Shown here: positions 35,887 through 44,098 of the stretch, in pieces
Layout of the letters: each line of letters starts with the position of its first letter
Numbering within the stretch: the stretch's first letter is position 1
NCBI RefSeq assembly: GCF_013031245.1
Contig: NZ_WPZL01000007.1
Span: 62,001 to 126,000, forward strand
Direction: 5' to 3'
DNA from: Ruegeria lacuscaerulensis
GTDB lineage: Bacteria; Pseudomonadota; Alphaproteobacteria; Rhodobacterales; Rhodobacteraceae
DNA: 64,000 bases
The notes under the pieces: generated by a model
Database searches by the model: none
Told to the model about the DNA's origin: nothing
The model's input: only the letters and a program-made list of their open reading frames with translations
Translations under genes and position numbers: made by a program

Positions 35887-36752
35887 GCCGCCGCCTGTTT
35901 GAGTTCTTTCAGGGCGTCTTCAAGCTCGGTGAAATCCGGTCGGTTATGCGTTGGGGTATTCTGGCGTCCGACCTCAATGCACATGGCAGCGTTGTGATTG
36001 TGCAGATTGGCGACCAGAACCTCTTTGATCAACTGATAGAAATGGTTGTCTTCTTCGACCACGGCCTTCAGTTTGCCCGCGAAGGGACCGACCAGACCAT
36101 AGGCCAGAAACACCCCCAGAAACGTACCGACCAGAGCGCCGCCGATCAGTTTGCCCAGCACTTCGGGCGGCTGGTCTATGGACCCCATCGTTTTGATTAC
36201 GCCCAGAACAGCAGCCACGATTCCCAGCGCAGGCAGACCGTCGGCAACAGTTTGCAAGGCGTGGCTGGAGTGCATTGCGTGGTGGAAATTCGCCTCCATT
36301 CTTTTTTCCAGCACTTCTTCCACCTGATGTGGATCGTCGTAATTCATCGACGCCGACCGCATCGTATCGCAAATCAGGTCCACGGCCTCTTTATCGGATT
36401 GAATTTTGGGATAGGCCGAGAACAGCGACGAATTCTCGGGATCCTCGATATGTTGTTCAACCTCAACCGGGTTGGCTTTGGCAATACGGATCAGCGAAAA
36501 CAACAGGCACAGCAGATCGCGATAATCCTCTGGCTTCCATTTTGGACCCTTGAATACTTTGCCCATGTCCTTGGCCGTGTGTTTAACGGCGCTCATGTCG
36601 TTGCTGATCAGAAACGCACCGACAGCGGCGCCGCCGATCATCATCATCTCAAAAGGAAGCGATTTCAGAATGATGGCCATCTTACCGCCCGCAGCCAGAT
36701 AGCCACCGAACACCATGGCGAAAATGACAACAATTCCGATAAGTCCGATCAT
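35883..36752 (-). CDS. motA: Flagellar motor stator protein MotA
   Basis: A 289-residue inner-membrane stator subunit that with MotB conducts ions and drives flagellar rotation. Four membrane segments are visible: residues 1-20, about 30-50, and the pair LPALGIVAAVLGVIKTMGS and GALVGTFLGVFLAYGLVGP, which carry the two conserved prolines of the family. The cytoplasmic loop has the IEDPENSSLF block. The length matches the alphaproteobacterial form. ATG 36752 follows GGAGATC. No motB gene is adjacent or in the window. It belongs to the leftward fliL unit. Confidence 0.95.
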   Translation of the reverse strand: MIGLIGIVVIFAMVFGGYLAAGGKMAIILKSLPFEMMMIGGAAVGAFLISNDMSAVKHTAKDMGKVFKGPKWKPEDYRDLLCLLFSLIRIAKANPVEVEQHIEDPENSSLFSAYPKIQSDKEAVDLICDTMRSASMNYDDPHQVEEVLEKRMEANFHHAMHSSHALQTVADGLPALGIVAAVLGVIKTMGSIDQPPEVLGKLIGGALVGTFLGVFLAYGLVGPFAGKLKAVVEEDNHFYQLIKEVLVANLHNHNAAMCIEVGRQNTPTHNRPDFTELEDALKELKQAAA

Positions 36753-36798
36753 GGGTGATCTCCAGCAAATTCCAATGCGGGGTTGAAAGACATGGGCG

Positions 36799-37374
36799 TT
36801 ATTCCTGAGGTGCCGACGCGTTGCGCCCGGCCATGATCACACTGATCGTATAGGCGGCTTCGGGGCTCAGACCGGCCAGAACACCTGCTGCTGCATCCGG
36901 GGGCATGCGCGACAGGAAACCGGCTGCGAATGTCGGGTCCATCGTTTCGAACAGGGCCGCGGCGTCTTTAGGCTTCATGCTCTGATAGACGTCGGTCAGG
37001 CGCGTCAGATCATTTTCAGCTGCCTTTTCGGCGATGGCGAGGGTTGCACGCAGAGCATCCTCAGCCTCTTGCAGCGCAACCAGACGGGTCTCGATAGCCT
37101 CGTCAGCGATGGCAAGCGCCTTTTCTTTGTCTATCGCGGCAGCCTCGCGTTGTTTCAGCGCCTCCTCCCGGCGCAGCAATTCCGTCAGCAGCACCTGCGC
37201 TCCGGGTAATTCACCATGAGGCTGACCGGAATCGGGTCGGGACGGCTCGGCGGTTTTTGCCAGCGCAGGTCCGGCTTCGAAACCAATGCGAATCACGGCA
37301 GATCCGATCATCAGCAAGGAAATGAGGGCAAGTACGCCGCCTTTAGGTCTATTTTTTGCTGGATTGCCCGTCAT
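36799..37374 (-). CDS. MotE-like protein (MgtE N-domain-like, flagellar operon)
   Basis: A 191-residue protein with an N-terminal membrane or signal segment (GGVLALISLLMIGSAVIRIGF), a long coiled coil (about 60-125, rich in Glu, Ala, Lys) and a C-terminal domain SMKPKDAAALFETMDPTFAAGFLSRMPPDAAAGVLAGL of the MgtE-N/MotE type. In Sinorhizobium MotE is a periplasmic chaperone for MotC. The match is by domain pattern and position beside motA. Its start overlaps the preceding gene (ATGA 37371-37374), indicating coupled translation. Confidence 0.8.
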   Translation of the reverse strand: MTGNPAKNRPKGGVLALISLLMIGSAVIRIGFEAGPALAKTAEPSRPDSGQPHGELPGAQVLLTELLRREEALKQREAAAIDKEKALAIADEAIETRLVALQEAEDALRATLAIAEKAAENDLTRLTDVYQSMKPKDAAALFETMDPTFAAGFLSRMPPDAAAGVLAGLSPEAAYTISVIMAGRNASAPQE

Positions 37375-37865
37375 GTCGCGACCTCGCCGCGACTGCGGTC
37401 ATGCCGAAAGAACATCAATCCGCCAGGACGCTTGGCCTGCGTGGTGGTGGATGTTTCCTCTGCTTCAGGCTCGCCAGGTTCCTCAAAGGCTGTGGGCATC
37501 TGCTGAGATCCGTCAGAAAGTTCGGACTCAGCTTCCGCCTCTGGTTTCGGCTCTGTAGTTTTCTGAGCGGCGTCTTCCTGCGGAACGACGTCATGCATGG
37601 ACGCCATCATCAGCTCCAGACGCTGTGCGACCGTCTCAGCCTGTTCAGTCAGATCCTTCAAAACCGCGCCAGACTGATCCGAAGCGTCCCGCGCCGAATC
37701 CAGCGATTTCTTCAATTCATCGGCCTGAGTCGACAATACGGCAACCGCCCCGCCCACGCCCTTTTCCAGATCGGTGAATCGCTTCAGCCGCCGGGACAGC
37801 ACGAAACAGTAAAGACCCGCACCCAGCGCGCCGGCGACCAGCAAAATATCTGCAATCAGCTCCAA
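37371..37865 (-). CDS. Unknown membrane-anchored coiled-coil protein of the flagellar operon
   Basis: A 164-residue protein with one N-terminal membrane helix (LIADILLVAGALGAGLYCFVL), a basic stop-transfer RRLKRF, a coiled-coil region (about 40-90) and an acidic Glu/Pro-rich tail ending in a basic patch. Small proteins of this layout are common between fliL and motA-type genes in alphaproteobacterial flagellar operons; the function is unknown to me. The start is TTG at 37865, supported by AGGAGG 6 bases upstream. It lies 9 bases after fliL and overlaps the MotE-like gene. Confidence 0.7.
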   Translation of the reverse strand: MELIADILLVAGALGAGLYCFVLSRRLKRFTDLEKGVGGAVAVLSTQADELKKSLDSARDASDQSGAVLKDLTEQAETVAQRLELMMASMHDVVPQEDAAQKTTEPKPEAEAESELSDGSQQMPTAFEEPGEPEAEETSTTTQAKRPGGLMFFRHDRSRGEVAT

Positions 37866-37874
37866 CTTCGCCTC

Positions 37875-38372
37875 CTAGTTCAAAACGAATTCCATCACGA
37901 GAACATCGCGCACGCGGCCTTCTCCGACGACGATTTCCATGCGGCGCAGCAGGTGTCCGCGGATGCGCATAAGGGCCAGTGAATCCTCAAGGTCAGATAC
38001 TTCGAGTGCGCGCAGATACCCGTTCAGAACGTCCATGATTCGCGGTTTCATCTTTTCCACATCGGTGATGTGGCCAGTGTTCACTTCCAGCTGGGCATGA
38101 AATTTCAGGTGACGTGAATTGCCCGCGTTCACGGAAACAATTACCGGAGGAAGATCGACAAACCCCACCTGCGGCAGCGCCTTCACAGCTTTACCTTTTT
38201 CCGTCTCTCCGGCTTCGCCTGCCGCGGGCATGCCGCCATAGGGCAACAAACCGGAGGTGGTCAGGAAATACCCGCCAGCAGCCCCGGCCAACGCCAGAAT
38301 CACTCCGATGATCACCCGCTTTTTCCCAGGTTTTTCCGGGGTATCTGCCTGTTCTGCAGTCGCGTCAGTCAT
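37875..38372 (-). CDS. fliL: Flagellar basal body-associated protein FliL
   Basis: A 165-residue single-pass protein: short cytoplasmic N-terminus, a membrane helix (KKRVIIGVILALAGAAGGYF) and a periplasmic FliL domain with VGFVDLPPVIVSVN, LKFHAQLEV, and the C-terminal VRDVLVMEFVLN. FliL surrounds the stator and supports motor torque. It is the first gene of the leftward flagellar unit; its promoter shares the 119-base gap with the divergent fliF unit, where a CtrA-like box lies. Confidence 0.93.
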   Translation of the reverse strand: MTDATAEQADTPEKPGKKRVIIGVILALAGAAGGYFLTTSGLLPYGGMPAAGEAGETEKGKAVKALPQVGFVDLPPVIVSVNAGNSRHLKFHAQLEVNTGHITDVEKMKPRIMDVLNGYLRALEVSDLEDSLALMRIRGHLLRRMEIVVGEGRVRDVLVMEFVLN

Positions 38373-38418
38373 GACGTCCTCATTTGTCCGATCTGCAAAC
38401 GTCTTAACCCGGCAGGGA

Positions 38419-38433
38419 CTAACCGATTGTTAA
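38419..38433. promoter_or_regulatory. CtrA-like binding site between divergent flagellar operons
   Basis: CTAA-N7-TTAA (38419-38422 and 38430-38433) matches the CtrA consensus TTAA-N7-TTAA with one mismatch, and the CC following the first half agrees with the extended TTAACC form. It lies 47 bases upstream of fliL and 59 bases upstream of fliF start codons. CtrA controls flagellar genes in Caulobacter and in several Rhodobacteraceae. Confidence 0.5.
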
Positions 38434-38491
38434 GGGCAATCGTCCAAACAGGGGATGAGCCGGACAGAATGTCGGCGAGTCGGAGGTGAGC

Positions 38492-40081
38492 GTGCAGCAG
38501 ATCGGAACTGTCTGGGCAAGTTTGGACAGGCGTAAACAAATTATCGTCGCTGGTGCAGTCGTGCTGGTTTTTCTTGGAGTCCTTGCGATGTCCCGTCTGG
38601 TGACGGCGCCTTCGATGACCCTGCTATATGCGGGGCTGGAAAGCGGTGCGGCGGGGGATATCGTCCGTTCACTGGATCAGCGCGGGGTACCGTATGAGAT
38701 TCGCGGCGGCTCTATCTATGTGCCCGGGTCGCAGCGGGATGAGCTGCGCATGACCCTGGCCAGCGAAGGCCTGCCAGCCAACGGAAACCGGGGATATGAG
38801 CTGCTGGATTCCCTCAGCGGGTTTGGCACCACGTCGCAGATGTTCGATGCCGCCTATTGGCGCGCGAAAGAAGGCGAACTGGCCCGCACCATCGTTGGCA
38901 GCCCGCATGTCAGCCAGGCGCGCGTTCATATCGCCAACGGGTCGACCAACCCGTTTCAGCGCAGCGTGGCACCGACGGCCTCGATCTACCTGGTACCATC
39001 AGGCGCGCAGATCACATCCGATCAGGCCAAAGCGGTCCGGTTTTTGATTGCTTCAGCGGTCAGTGGGTTGGCACCTGAAAATGTCGCGGTGATCGATTCG
39101 AATGGGGCGGTGATTGGGGCGCAAGAAACCGCGGTTGCCGCGGATACGGCGGATGACAAGGCCCGCCAGCTACGCGAACGGGTTTTGCGGCTGGTCGAGG
39201 CGCGTGTTGGGGCCGGGAACGCGGTGGTCGAGGTCAGTGTTGATACGGTGACCAAAACCGAATCCATCCGCGAACGCCGCTTTGATCCCAAAGGGCGCGT
39301 GGCCATCAGCACCGATACCGAGGAACGGTCGGACAGCGCCCGCAACCAGTCCGCCGATGTCACTGTCGCCTCAAACCTGCCCGACGGCGATGGTGCCGGA
39401 GGCGACGAATCGAATTCCAACGCGACGCAAACGCGAGAACGGGTGAATTACGAAGTCTCAGAGACTGAGCATGAGGTGCACAAGGCCCCCGGTGCGATAA
39501 AACGTCTGACGGTGGCGGTTCTGGTGAACGGGACTCGTTCTGTGGATGCCGCCGGGGTTGAAGCCTTTGTGCCAATGCCCGAGGCAGAGATGGAAGCGCT
39601 GAAAGAACTGGTGGCTTCGGCCGTGGGGTTCGATTCGGACCGCGGAGATGTCATCACGCTGAAATCGCTGGACCTGCCGGTTGTTGAGCCGCAGGGGACG
39701 CTGGCCTCAGCTTCCATCTGGCAGAAGGTGCATTTCGATGCGATGTCTCTGATCCAGATGGCGGTACTGGCGATTGTCTCGCTGGTACTCGGGCTGTTCG
39801 TGATCCGTCCAATTCTGACGAAATCGGCCTTGGCCCCGGCGCTGCTACCTGCCGGTATCGCGCCCGAGCCCGATTCCTATCTGACCGGAGAGATTGCGAC
39901 AGAGGAAGGCGGGCAATTCACCTCATTGCCGGGGCAGGCACCTGCCGGCGACGTTCCGGCGCTAGCAGCACAATCCGGCGCTGATCCGGTAGATCGGCTG
40001 CGCGCGATGATTGGGGACAAGCAGGAAGAGACCGTCGAAATCCTGCGCAGCTGGCTGGAAGAAGGCGAGGAGCGTGTGTGA
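38492..40081 (+). CDS. fliF: Flagellar MS-ring protein FliF
   Basis: A 529-residue protein forming the membrane ring of the basal body. It has an N-terminal membrane helix (IIVAGAVVLVFLGVLAM), the ring-building motifs (LYAGLESGAAGDIVRSLDQRG, FDAAYWRAKEGELARTI, VAPTASIYL), a second membrane helix near 415-435 (LIQMAVLAIVSLVLGLFVI) and the C-terminal FliG-binding tail (RLRAMIGDKQEETVEILRSW). I prefer GTG 38492, six bases past GGAGG; a GTG at 38486 overlaps that site. It opens the rightward fliF-fliH-fliN-fliP unit; no fliG is present nearby. Confidence 0.95.
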   Translation: MQQIGTVWASLDRRKQIIVAGAVVLVFLGVLAMSRLVTAPSMTLLYAGLESGAAGDIVRSLDQRGVPYEIRGGSIYVPGSQRDELRMTLASEGLPANGNRGYELLDSLSGFGTTSQMFDAAYWRAKEGELARTIVGSPHVSQARVHIANGSTNPFQRSVAPTASIYLVPSGAQITSDQAKAVRFLIASAVSGLAPENVAVIDSNGAVIGAQETAVAADTADDKARQLRERVLRLVEARVGAGNAVVEVSVDTVTKTESIRERRFDPKGRVAISTDTEERSDSARNQSADVTVASNLPDGDGAGGDESNSNATQTRERVNYEVSETEHEVHKAPGAIKRLTVAVLVNGTRSVDAAGVEAFVPMPEAEMEALKELVASAVGFDSDRGDVITLKSLDLPVVEPQGTLASASIWQKVHFDAMSLIQMAVLAIVSLVLGLFVIRPILTKSALAPALLPAGIAPEPDSYLTGEIATEEGGQFTSLPGQAPAGDVPALAAQSGADPVDRLRAMIGDKQEETVEILRSWLEEGEERV

Positions 40082-40677
40082 TGTCGATAGCCCATCTTCT
40101 TGAGGATTTCACCCAGCAGGCCGGGGGCGGCAAGCTGCACCTGTTGGACGAGGACGCGTTGGAGGAACAACGGCTGGCCGCCTTTGAACAAGGCTATAGC
40201 GCCGGTTGGGAGGATGCCATTCAGGCGCAGGAACAAAACCGGGGCCAGATGTCGGCCGAACTGGGGAAATCGCTCGAGGATATGTCCTTTACTTATCATG
40301 AGGCCATCACCCGCATGGGCCTGTCGCTGGAGCCGATGTTCCGGAGTCTGGTGCAAGTTGTCCTGCCCGAGACGCTGGACCGTGGCTTTGCCACGCGGCT
40401 GGTTGAACAGTTGACGGAAATGGCGCGCGAACAGATTGGCCAGCCAATGCAGATTTTTGTGCCCAATGGCCGCGCGGGCGAGGTGGAATGTCTGCTACCG
40501 CAGGACCTGTCCGCACCTACCCGTGTGATCGAAGATCCTTCGCTGGAGGTCGGGCAGGCGCGGCTGCAGGTCGGCACGTCTCAGCGCGAGGTGGATTGCG
40601 GCGATCTGCTCGCATCGGTCGCAGCGGTATTCGATGCATATGTATTTGAGGCAAAAGAGGCAGTGAGCAATGAGTGA
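40081..40677 (+). CDS. FliH-like flagellar export/assembly protein
   Basis: A 198-residue protein with an acidic N-terminus, an FEQGYSAGWEDAI segment and a central coiled coil, then a C-terminal domain (VQVVLPETLDRG...MAREQIG) characteristic of the FliH/YscL group. FliH ties the export ATPase FliI to the C-ring through FliN. Overall identity to classic FliH looks low, as usual in alphaproteobacteria. The ATG at 40081 overlaps the fliF stop by one base, and its 3' end overlaps fliN by 8 bases. A gene of this kind between fliF and fliN supports the call. Confidence 0.72.
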   Translation: MSIAHLLEDFTQQAGGGKLHLLDEDALEEQRLAAFEQGYSAGWEDAIQAQEQNRGQMSAELGKSLEDMSFTYHEAITRMGLSLEPMFRSLVQVVLPETLDRGFATRLVEQLTEMAREQIGQPMQIFVPNGRAGEVECLLPQDLSAPTRVIEDPSLEVGQARLQVGTSQREVDCGDLLASVAAVFDAYVFEAKEAVSNE

Positions 40678-40957
40678 TCAGAATTCGCTAAAACCCGAAA
40701 AATCCAACCCCTTCGAAGCTGTCCCGATTGAGGTCACAGTCTCGGTCGGTCGGGCACGCCCGCTGATCCGCGATTTGCTGAACATGGGCGAGAATGCCGT
40801 GCTGACGCTGGACAAACGGATTGAAGATCCTGTCGACCTTTATGTGGGCGATCAACTGGTCGCCCGTGGCTTGCTGGAAGAGATGGAGGGCGATCAGGCA
40901 GGTCAACTTGCGGTGCGCCTGACGGAAATCGCGGACCTGCAGAACGGGATCGGCTGA
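40670..40957 (+). CDS. fliN: Flagellar motor switch protein FliN
   Basis: A 95-residue protein consisting of a short tail and one SpoA (surface presentation of antigens) domain: PIEVTVSVGRARPLIRDLLNMG followed by AVLTLDKRIEDPVDLYVGDQLVARGLLEEMEG. FliN forms the lower C-ring and binds FliH and CheY-type signals. The length is that of a minimal FliN. Overlaps both neighbours (8 bases with the FliH-like gene, 1 base with fliP). Confidence 0.92.
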   Translation: MSDQNSLKPEKSNPFEAVPIEVTVSVGRARPLIRDLLNMGENAVLTLDKRIEDPVDLYVGDQLVARGLLEEMEGDQAGQLAVRLTEIADLQNGIG

Positions 40958-41688
40958 TGCGTTACCAGCTTTGGTTGGTCGTCGTATTTGCGGTGCTGAC
41001 GCCATCCTTTGCCGTGGCGCAGGAATTGTCGCTGTCACTAGGCGAAGGCGGGTCAATTTCTGCGCGGACCATACAATTGATCCTGCTGATCACCGTGCTC
41101 AGCCTTGCGCCGGGGCTGGCGATCATGATCACCTGCTTTCCGTTTCTGATCACGGTTCTGGCGATCCTGCGGCAGGGCATCGGATTGCAGCAATCGCCCC
41201 CCAACATGCTGATTGTCAGCCTCGCGATGTTCCTGACTTACTTCATCATGGAGCCTGTCTTTACCGAGGCCTGGACAACCGGCATCCGACCGATGGTCGA
41301 GGAAACGATGGAGGTGGAACCGGCGCTGGAGCGCGCGCTGCAACCGTTCCGCGCGTTCATGGCGGCTCGGTTGGATCCCGACACGTTTCACGCCATGGCG
41401 GCCCTGCGACCCGGGGGCGATGCGATCGCCGTGTCCGCAAATGCGCCACTTTCGATCCTGATGCCGTCCTTCATGCTGTCCGAGATTGCGCGGGCCTTTC
41501 AAATCGGGTTTCTGATTTTCCTGCCGTTTCTGATCATCGATCTGGTGGTTGCGGCGGTACTCATGTCGATGGGCATGATGATGGTGCCCCCCGCGACGGT
41601 ATCGCTGCCATTCAAGCTGGCCTTTTTCGTCATCGCAGATGGATGGTCTTTGATAGCAGGGGCTCTTGTGCGCAGCTACATGACCTGA
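40957..41688 (+). CDS. fliP: Flagellar type III export protein FliP
   Basis: A 243-residue membrane protein of the export gate. It has a signal peptide (up to VAQ), then four hydrophobic segments with the conserved blocks LAPGLAIMITCFPFLITVLAILRQ, QSPPNMLIVSLAMFLTYFIM, LPSFMLSEI-like MPSFMLSEIARAFQIGF, and MMMVPPATVSLPFK. Length matches E. coli FliP. Last gene of the rightward unit: the next gene is convergent, 4 bases after the stop. Confidence 0.96.
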   Translation: MRYQLWLVVVFAVLTPSFAVAQELSLSLGEGGSISARTIQLILLITVLSLAPGLAIMITCFPFLITVLAILRQGIGLQQSPPNMLIVSLAMFLTYFIMEPVFTEAWTTGIRPMVEETMEVEPALERALQPFRAFMAARLDPDTFHAMAALRPGGDAIAVSANAPLSILMPSFMLSEIARAFQIGFLIFLPFLIIDLVVAAVLMSMGMMMVPPATVSLPFKLAFFVIADGWSLIAGALVRSYMT

Positions 41689-41692
41689 TGGG

Positions 41693-43144
41693 TTATTGCC
41701 GGGTTATCTGCAATCGCGCACGCAGGCCCTGATCCCCGGCCTCGAAATTCAGTGAACCGCCATGCTGCTCGGCAACGGTCGCGGCGATTGTCAGGCCCAA
41801 ACCGAACCCGTCGGAAGACCCTGTGTTAGAGCCGCGTTGAAATGGAGCCATGAGGGCTTCGATATCCGACACGGACAGATCGGTGCCTTTGTCTTCAACG
41901 GTGATCGTGGCCGTCTGTGCATCGGTTTCCAGCTGCAGCTCGGCGTGCCGCCCGTATTTCAGCGCGTTGTCGATCAGGTTGGTCAATGCCCGCTTTAACG
42001 AAATGGGACGCCCGATGATCAGTATACGCCGCGTTTCCGGCAGTGATCCATGCCCCCGTCGCGACATGAAGACCGACGGCGCGCCCTCGACCGCGACCGG
42101 GTCAATCTTTTTCAGCGTTACCGGGAGATCCATGTCCTGATAATCCGCGACCAGAGACTCGACCAGCGAGGTCAGGGATATCTGACGGGGTTCTTCGACG
42201 CTGAGTTCGGACCGCGTGTATGTCAGGACGCTTTCGATCATACCCGTCATCTGGTCCACATCAGCCTCGAGCTTTTCGCGCAGTTCGTCATCGGGGATAA
42301 GCGCCGCGCGCAGCCGGACCCGTGTGGCAGGTGTACCCAGATCGTGGCTGACACCGGACAGCACAGTAGCGCGTTTTTCCAACTGCGCACGCTCGGCGTC
42401 CAGATGGTCATTCACGGCGGATACGATGTCGCGCAATTCGGCTGGACCATCTGCATCATAGCTGTTCGGCCCGCCACGGCGTTTGCGGCCGCGCAGAGCG
42501 CTGGAAAACCGGGCAAAGCTGTCCGAGACATTGCCGACCGATGTAAGAATGACCGCCAAAGCAACAATAGCGGCCAGAGCGGCGGGCAGGCGCAGATCAG
42601 CAGGGGCGGCGTTGCAGCCCCAGATATCGGTCCCGTCCACCTGCTGCCAGGCATTGCGCCCATACCGCGCGATCAGGATCGGTTCGCTGCAATATGTGGC
42701 CAGAAGACGGGTCAGGTTGCCCATCTTCTCGGGGCCGGTCTGATCGATACCCGACAGGATGTCGGATACCGGGTAAACCAGCCGGTCGGACATCACGGCC
42801 AGCGTCAGTTCGCGCCCGGACAGCGGTGCGGAACTGTCGGTCAGGATCGACAGGTTGGTGACGAAGCTGCGGTCTGAAAAACCCGGCAATTGCTGGAACT
42901 GGCCTGCATCGGCCAGCCGTGCCGATGCAGGGGGTAAAGCAGTAATCGTCATACCATCTGGTGGAGCTTTGCCGACCCGCAGTTCCTCGTAGACGGCAAA
43001 CCCGGCAACATAGGCGCGGGTCAGAAAGTCATCCCACGCGCGGGCCGACGCAAACCATAACCCCGCAGACAGCAGCCCAGAAGCGAAGGCCGTCAAAGTC
43101 CAGATCCAGCCCAGGCTGCGCAAGCGCGGCGCGCGCGACGTCAT
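41693..43144 (-). CDS. Sensor histidine kinase with variant H and G1 boxes
   Basis: A 483-residue membrane kinase: helix 1 (about 13-32), a periplasmic sensor region (33-185), helix 2 (about 185-203), then HAMP-like, dimerisation and ATPase domains. The phospho-acceptor His267 is in SGVSHDLGTPATRVRLR, with Gly in place of the usual Arg/Lys of H-x-L-[RK]-T-P. The N box is LTNLIDNALKYG and the G2 box GFGLGLTIA, but the G1 box reads EDKGTDLS instead of D-x-G-x-G. It should still be active, but nucleotide handling may differ. Coupled to the response regulator by a 4-base overlap; convergent with fliP. Confidence 0.9.
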   Translation of the reverse strand: MTSRAPRLRSLGWIWTLTAFASGLLSAGLWFASARAWDDFLTRAYVAGFAVYEELRVGKAPPDGMTITALPPASARLADAGQFQQLPGFSDRSFVTNLSILTDSSAPLSGRELTLAVMSDRLVYPVSDILSGIDQTGPEKMGNLTRLLATYCSEPILIARYGRNAWQQVDGTDIWGCNAAPADLRLPAALAAIVALAVILTSVGNVSDSFARFSSALRGRKRRGGPNSYDADGPAELRDIVSAVNDHLDAERAQLEKRATVLSGVSHDLGTPATRVRLRAALIPDDELREKLEADVDQMTGMIESVLTYTRSELSVEEPRQISLTSLVESLVADYQDMDLPVTLKKIDPVAVEGAPSVFMSRRGHGSLPETRRILIIGRPISLKRALTNLIDNALKYGRHAELQLETDAQTATITVEDKGTDLSVSDIEALMAPFQRGSNTGSSDGFGLGLTIAATVAEQHGGSLNFEAGDQGLRARLQITRQ

Positions 43145-43878
43145 GCGCCCTCTTCCACTGAGACCTCGGCTGCAAAGACATAGCCGACCCCGCGTTCGGT
43201 GCGCAGCATTTGCGGGTCTTTCGGGTTTGTCTCGATCTTGGAGCGCAGCCGCCCGACCAGCATGTCAATGGCGCGCCCTTGTGCCTCGGGCTTGTCGCTG
43301 CTGCCGGTGACATCCAGCGCGGCCGCGATTTCATCGCGGGTCAGGGGGATATGCGGATTGGCCAGCAGCACTTTGAGCAGCGCGGTTTCCCGTTGCGACA
43401 GGGACACCAGATAACCTTCGGGCGAGTGCACCTCATCCCGTTTGCCGTCATAGAGCCAGCCGTCAAAGCGAAAGGTCCTGGTGCGACGGCGATAGGCCAG
43501 CGACGGCGTGCGTCGGGCGCGCTGCATCACCGCGCGCACACGGGCCAGCAACAGCTGTGGATTGAATGGCTTGGCGATGTAATCGTCGGCGCCGACCTCA
43601 TAGCCTGCCATACGCTGATGATCGGCAGACAGGGCCGAGACCAGAATGATCGGAACATCCTGTTCCGCACGCAGGCGGGCGCAGATATCGACGCCGTTTT
43701 CGTCGCCGAGCATCACGTCCAGCAGGATCAGGTCGATCCGGCCCGCCGTCAGATGCGCGCGGATTTCACTTTCGGAACTGGCGGGCAGGGCGATGAAACC
43801 GTTCTGGTGCAGGAACTGGGTCATCATCGACCGCATATCGGGATCGTCATCCACCACCAACAGCCGCGGTATGCTCAC
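43141..43878 (-). CDS. OmpR-family response regulator
   Basis: A 245-residue DNA-binding regulator. The receiver domain has acidic residues in LLVVDDDPDM, phospho-acceptor Asp54 in LILLDVMLG and Lys103 in YIAKPFN. The C-terminal winged helix has LSQRETALLKVLL, SSDKPEAQGRAIDMLVGRLRSKIE and GVGYVF. I chose GTG 43878, supported by GAGGA about 8 bases upstream; the frame is open to 43992 but that extension has no homology. Partner of the kinase encoded downstream. The phased GTAAC repeats just upstream of its start may be its own binding site. Confidence 0.92.
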   Translation of the reverse strand: MSIPRLLVVDDDPDMRSMMTQFLHQNGFIALPASSESEIRAHLTAGRIDLILLDVMLGDENGVDICARLRAEQDVPIILVSALSADHQRMAGYEVGADDYIAKPFNPQLLLARVRAVMQRARRTPSLAYRRRTRTFRFDGWLYDGKRDEVHSPEGYLVSLSQRETALLKVLLANPHIPLTRDEIAAALDVTGSSDKPEAQGRAIDMLVGRLRSKIETNPKDPQMLRTERGVGYVFAAEVSVEEGA

Positions 43879-43920
43879 TCTGTTTGTCCTCACGGTTTCT
43901 GCCCTTTTGGTGCCGTCAAT

Positions 43921-43966
43921 TGTAACGAACGGAAACAGATTCAATGTCAACGTAACACGCTGTAAC
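43921..43966. promoter_or_regulatory. Helically phased GTAAC repeats between response regulator and gts operon
   Basis: GTAAC occurs at 43922, 43952 and 43962, offsets of 30 and 10 bases, so all three fall on the same face of the DNA helix. The last two form a tandem pair (CGTAACACGC then TGTAACAAAA). OmpR-family regulators typically bind such 10-base-spaced direct repeats. The site is 43 bases upstream of the regulator start and 133 bases upstream of gtsA, so it could serve either gene. Confidence 0.45.
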
Positions 43967-44098
43967 AAAAGCGGTGAAAAATTGGGCCGCAACCGGGGTT
44001 TACCCCGGATTGCGCGTTGCCAGATGGTGATCTGGTCTCAGAATGGAGGGCATCGCTGCTTTTTGGCAGTCTTCGAATTTCCAGGGAGGAAACAGGAA

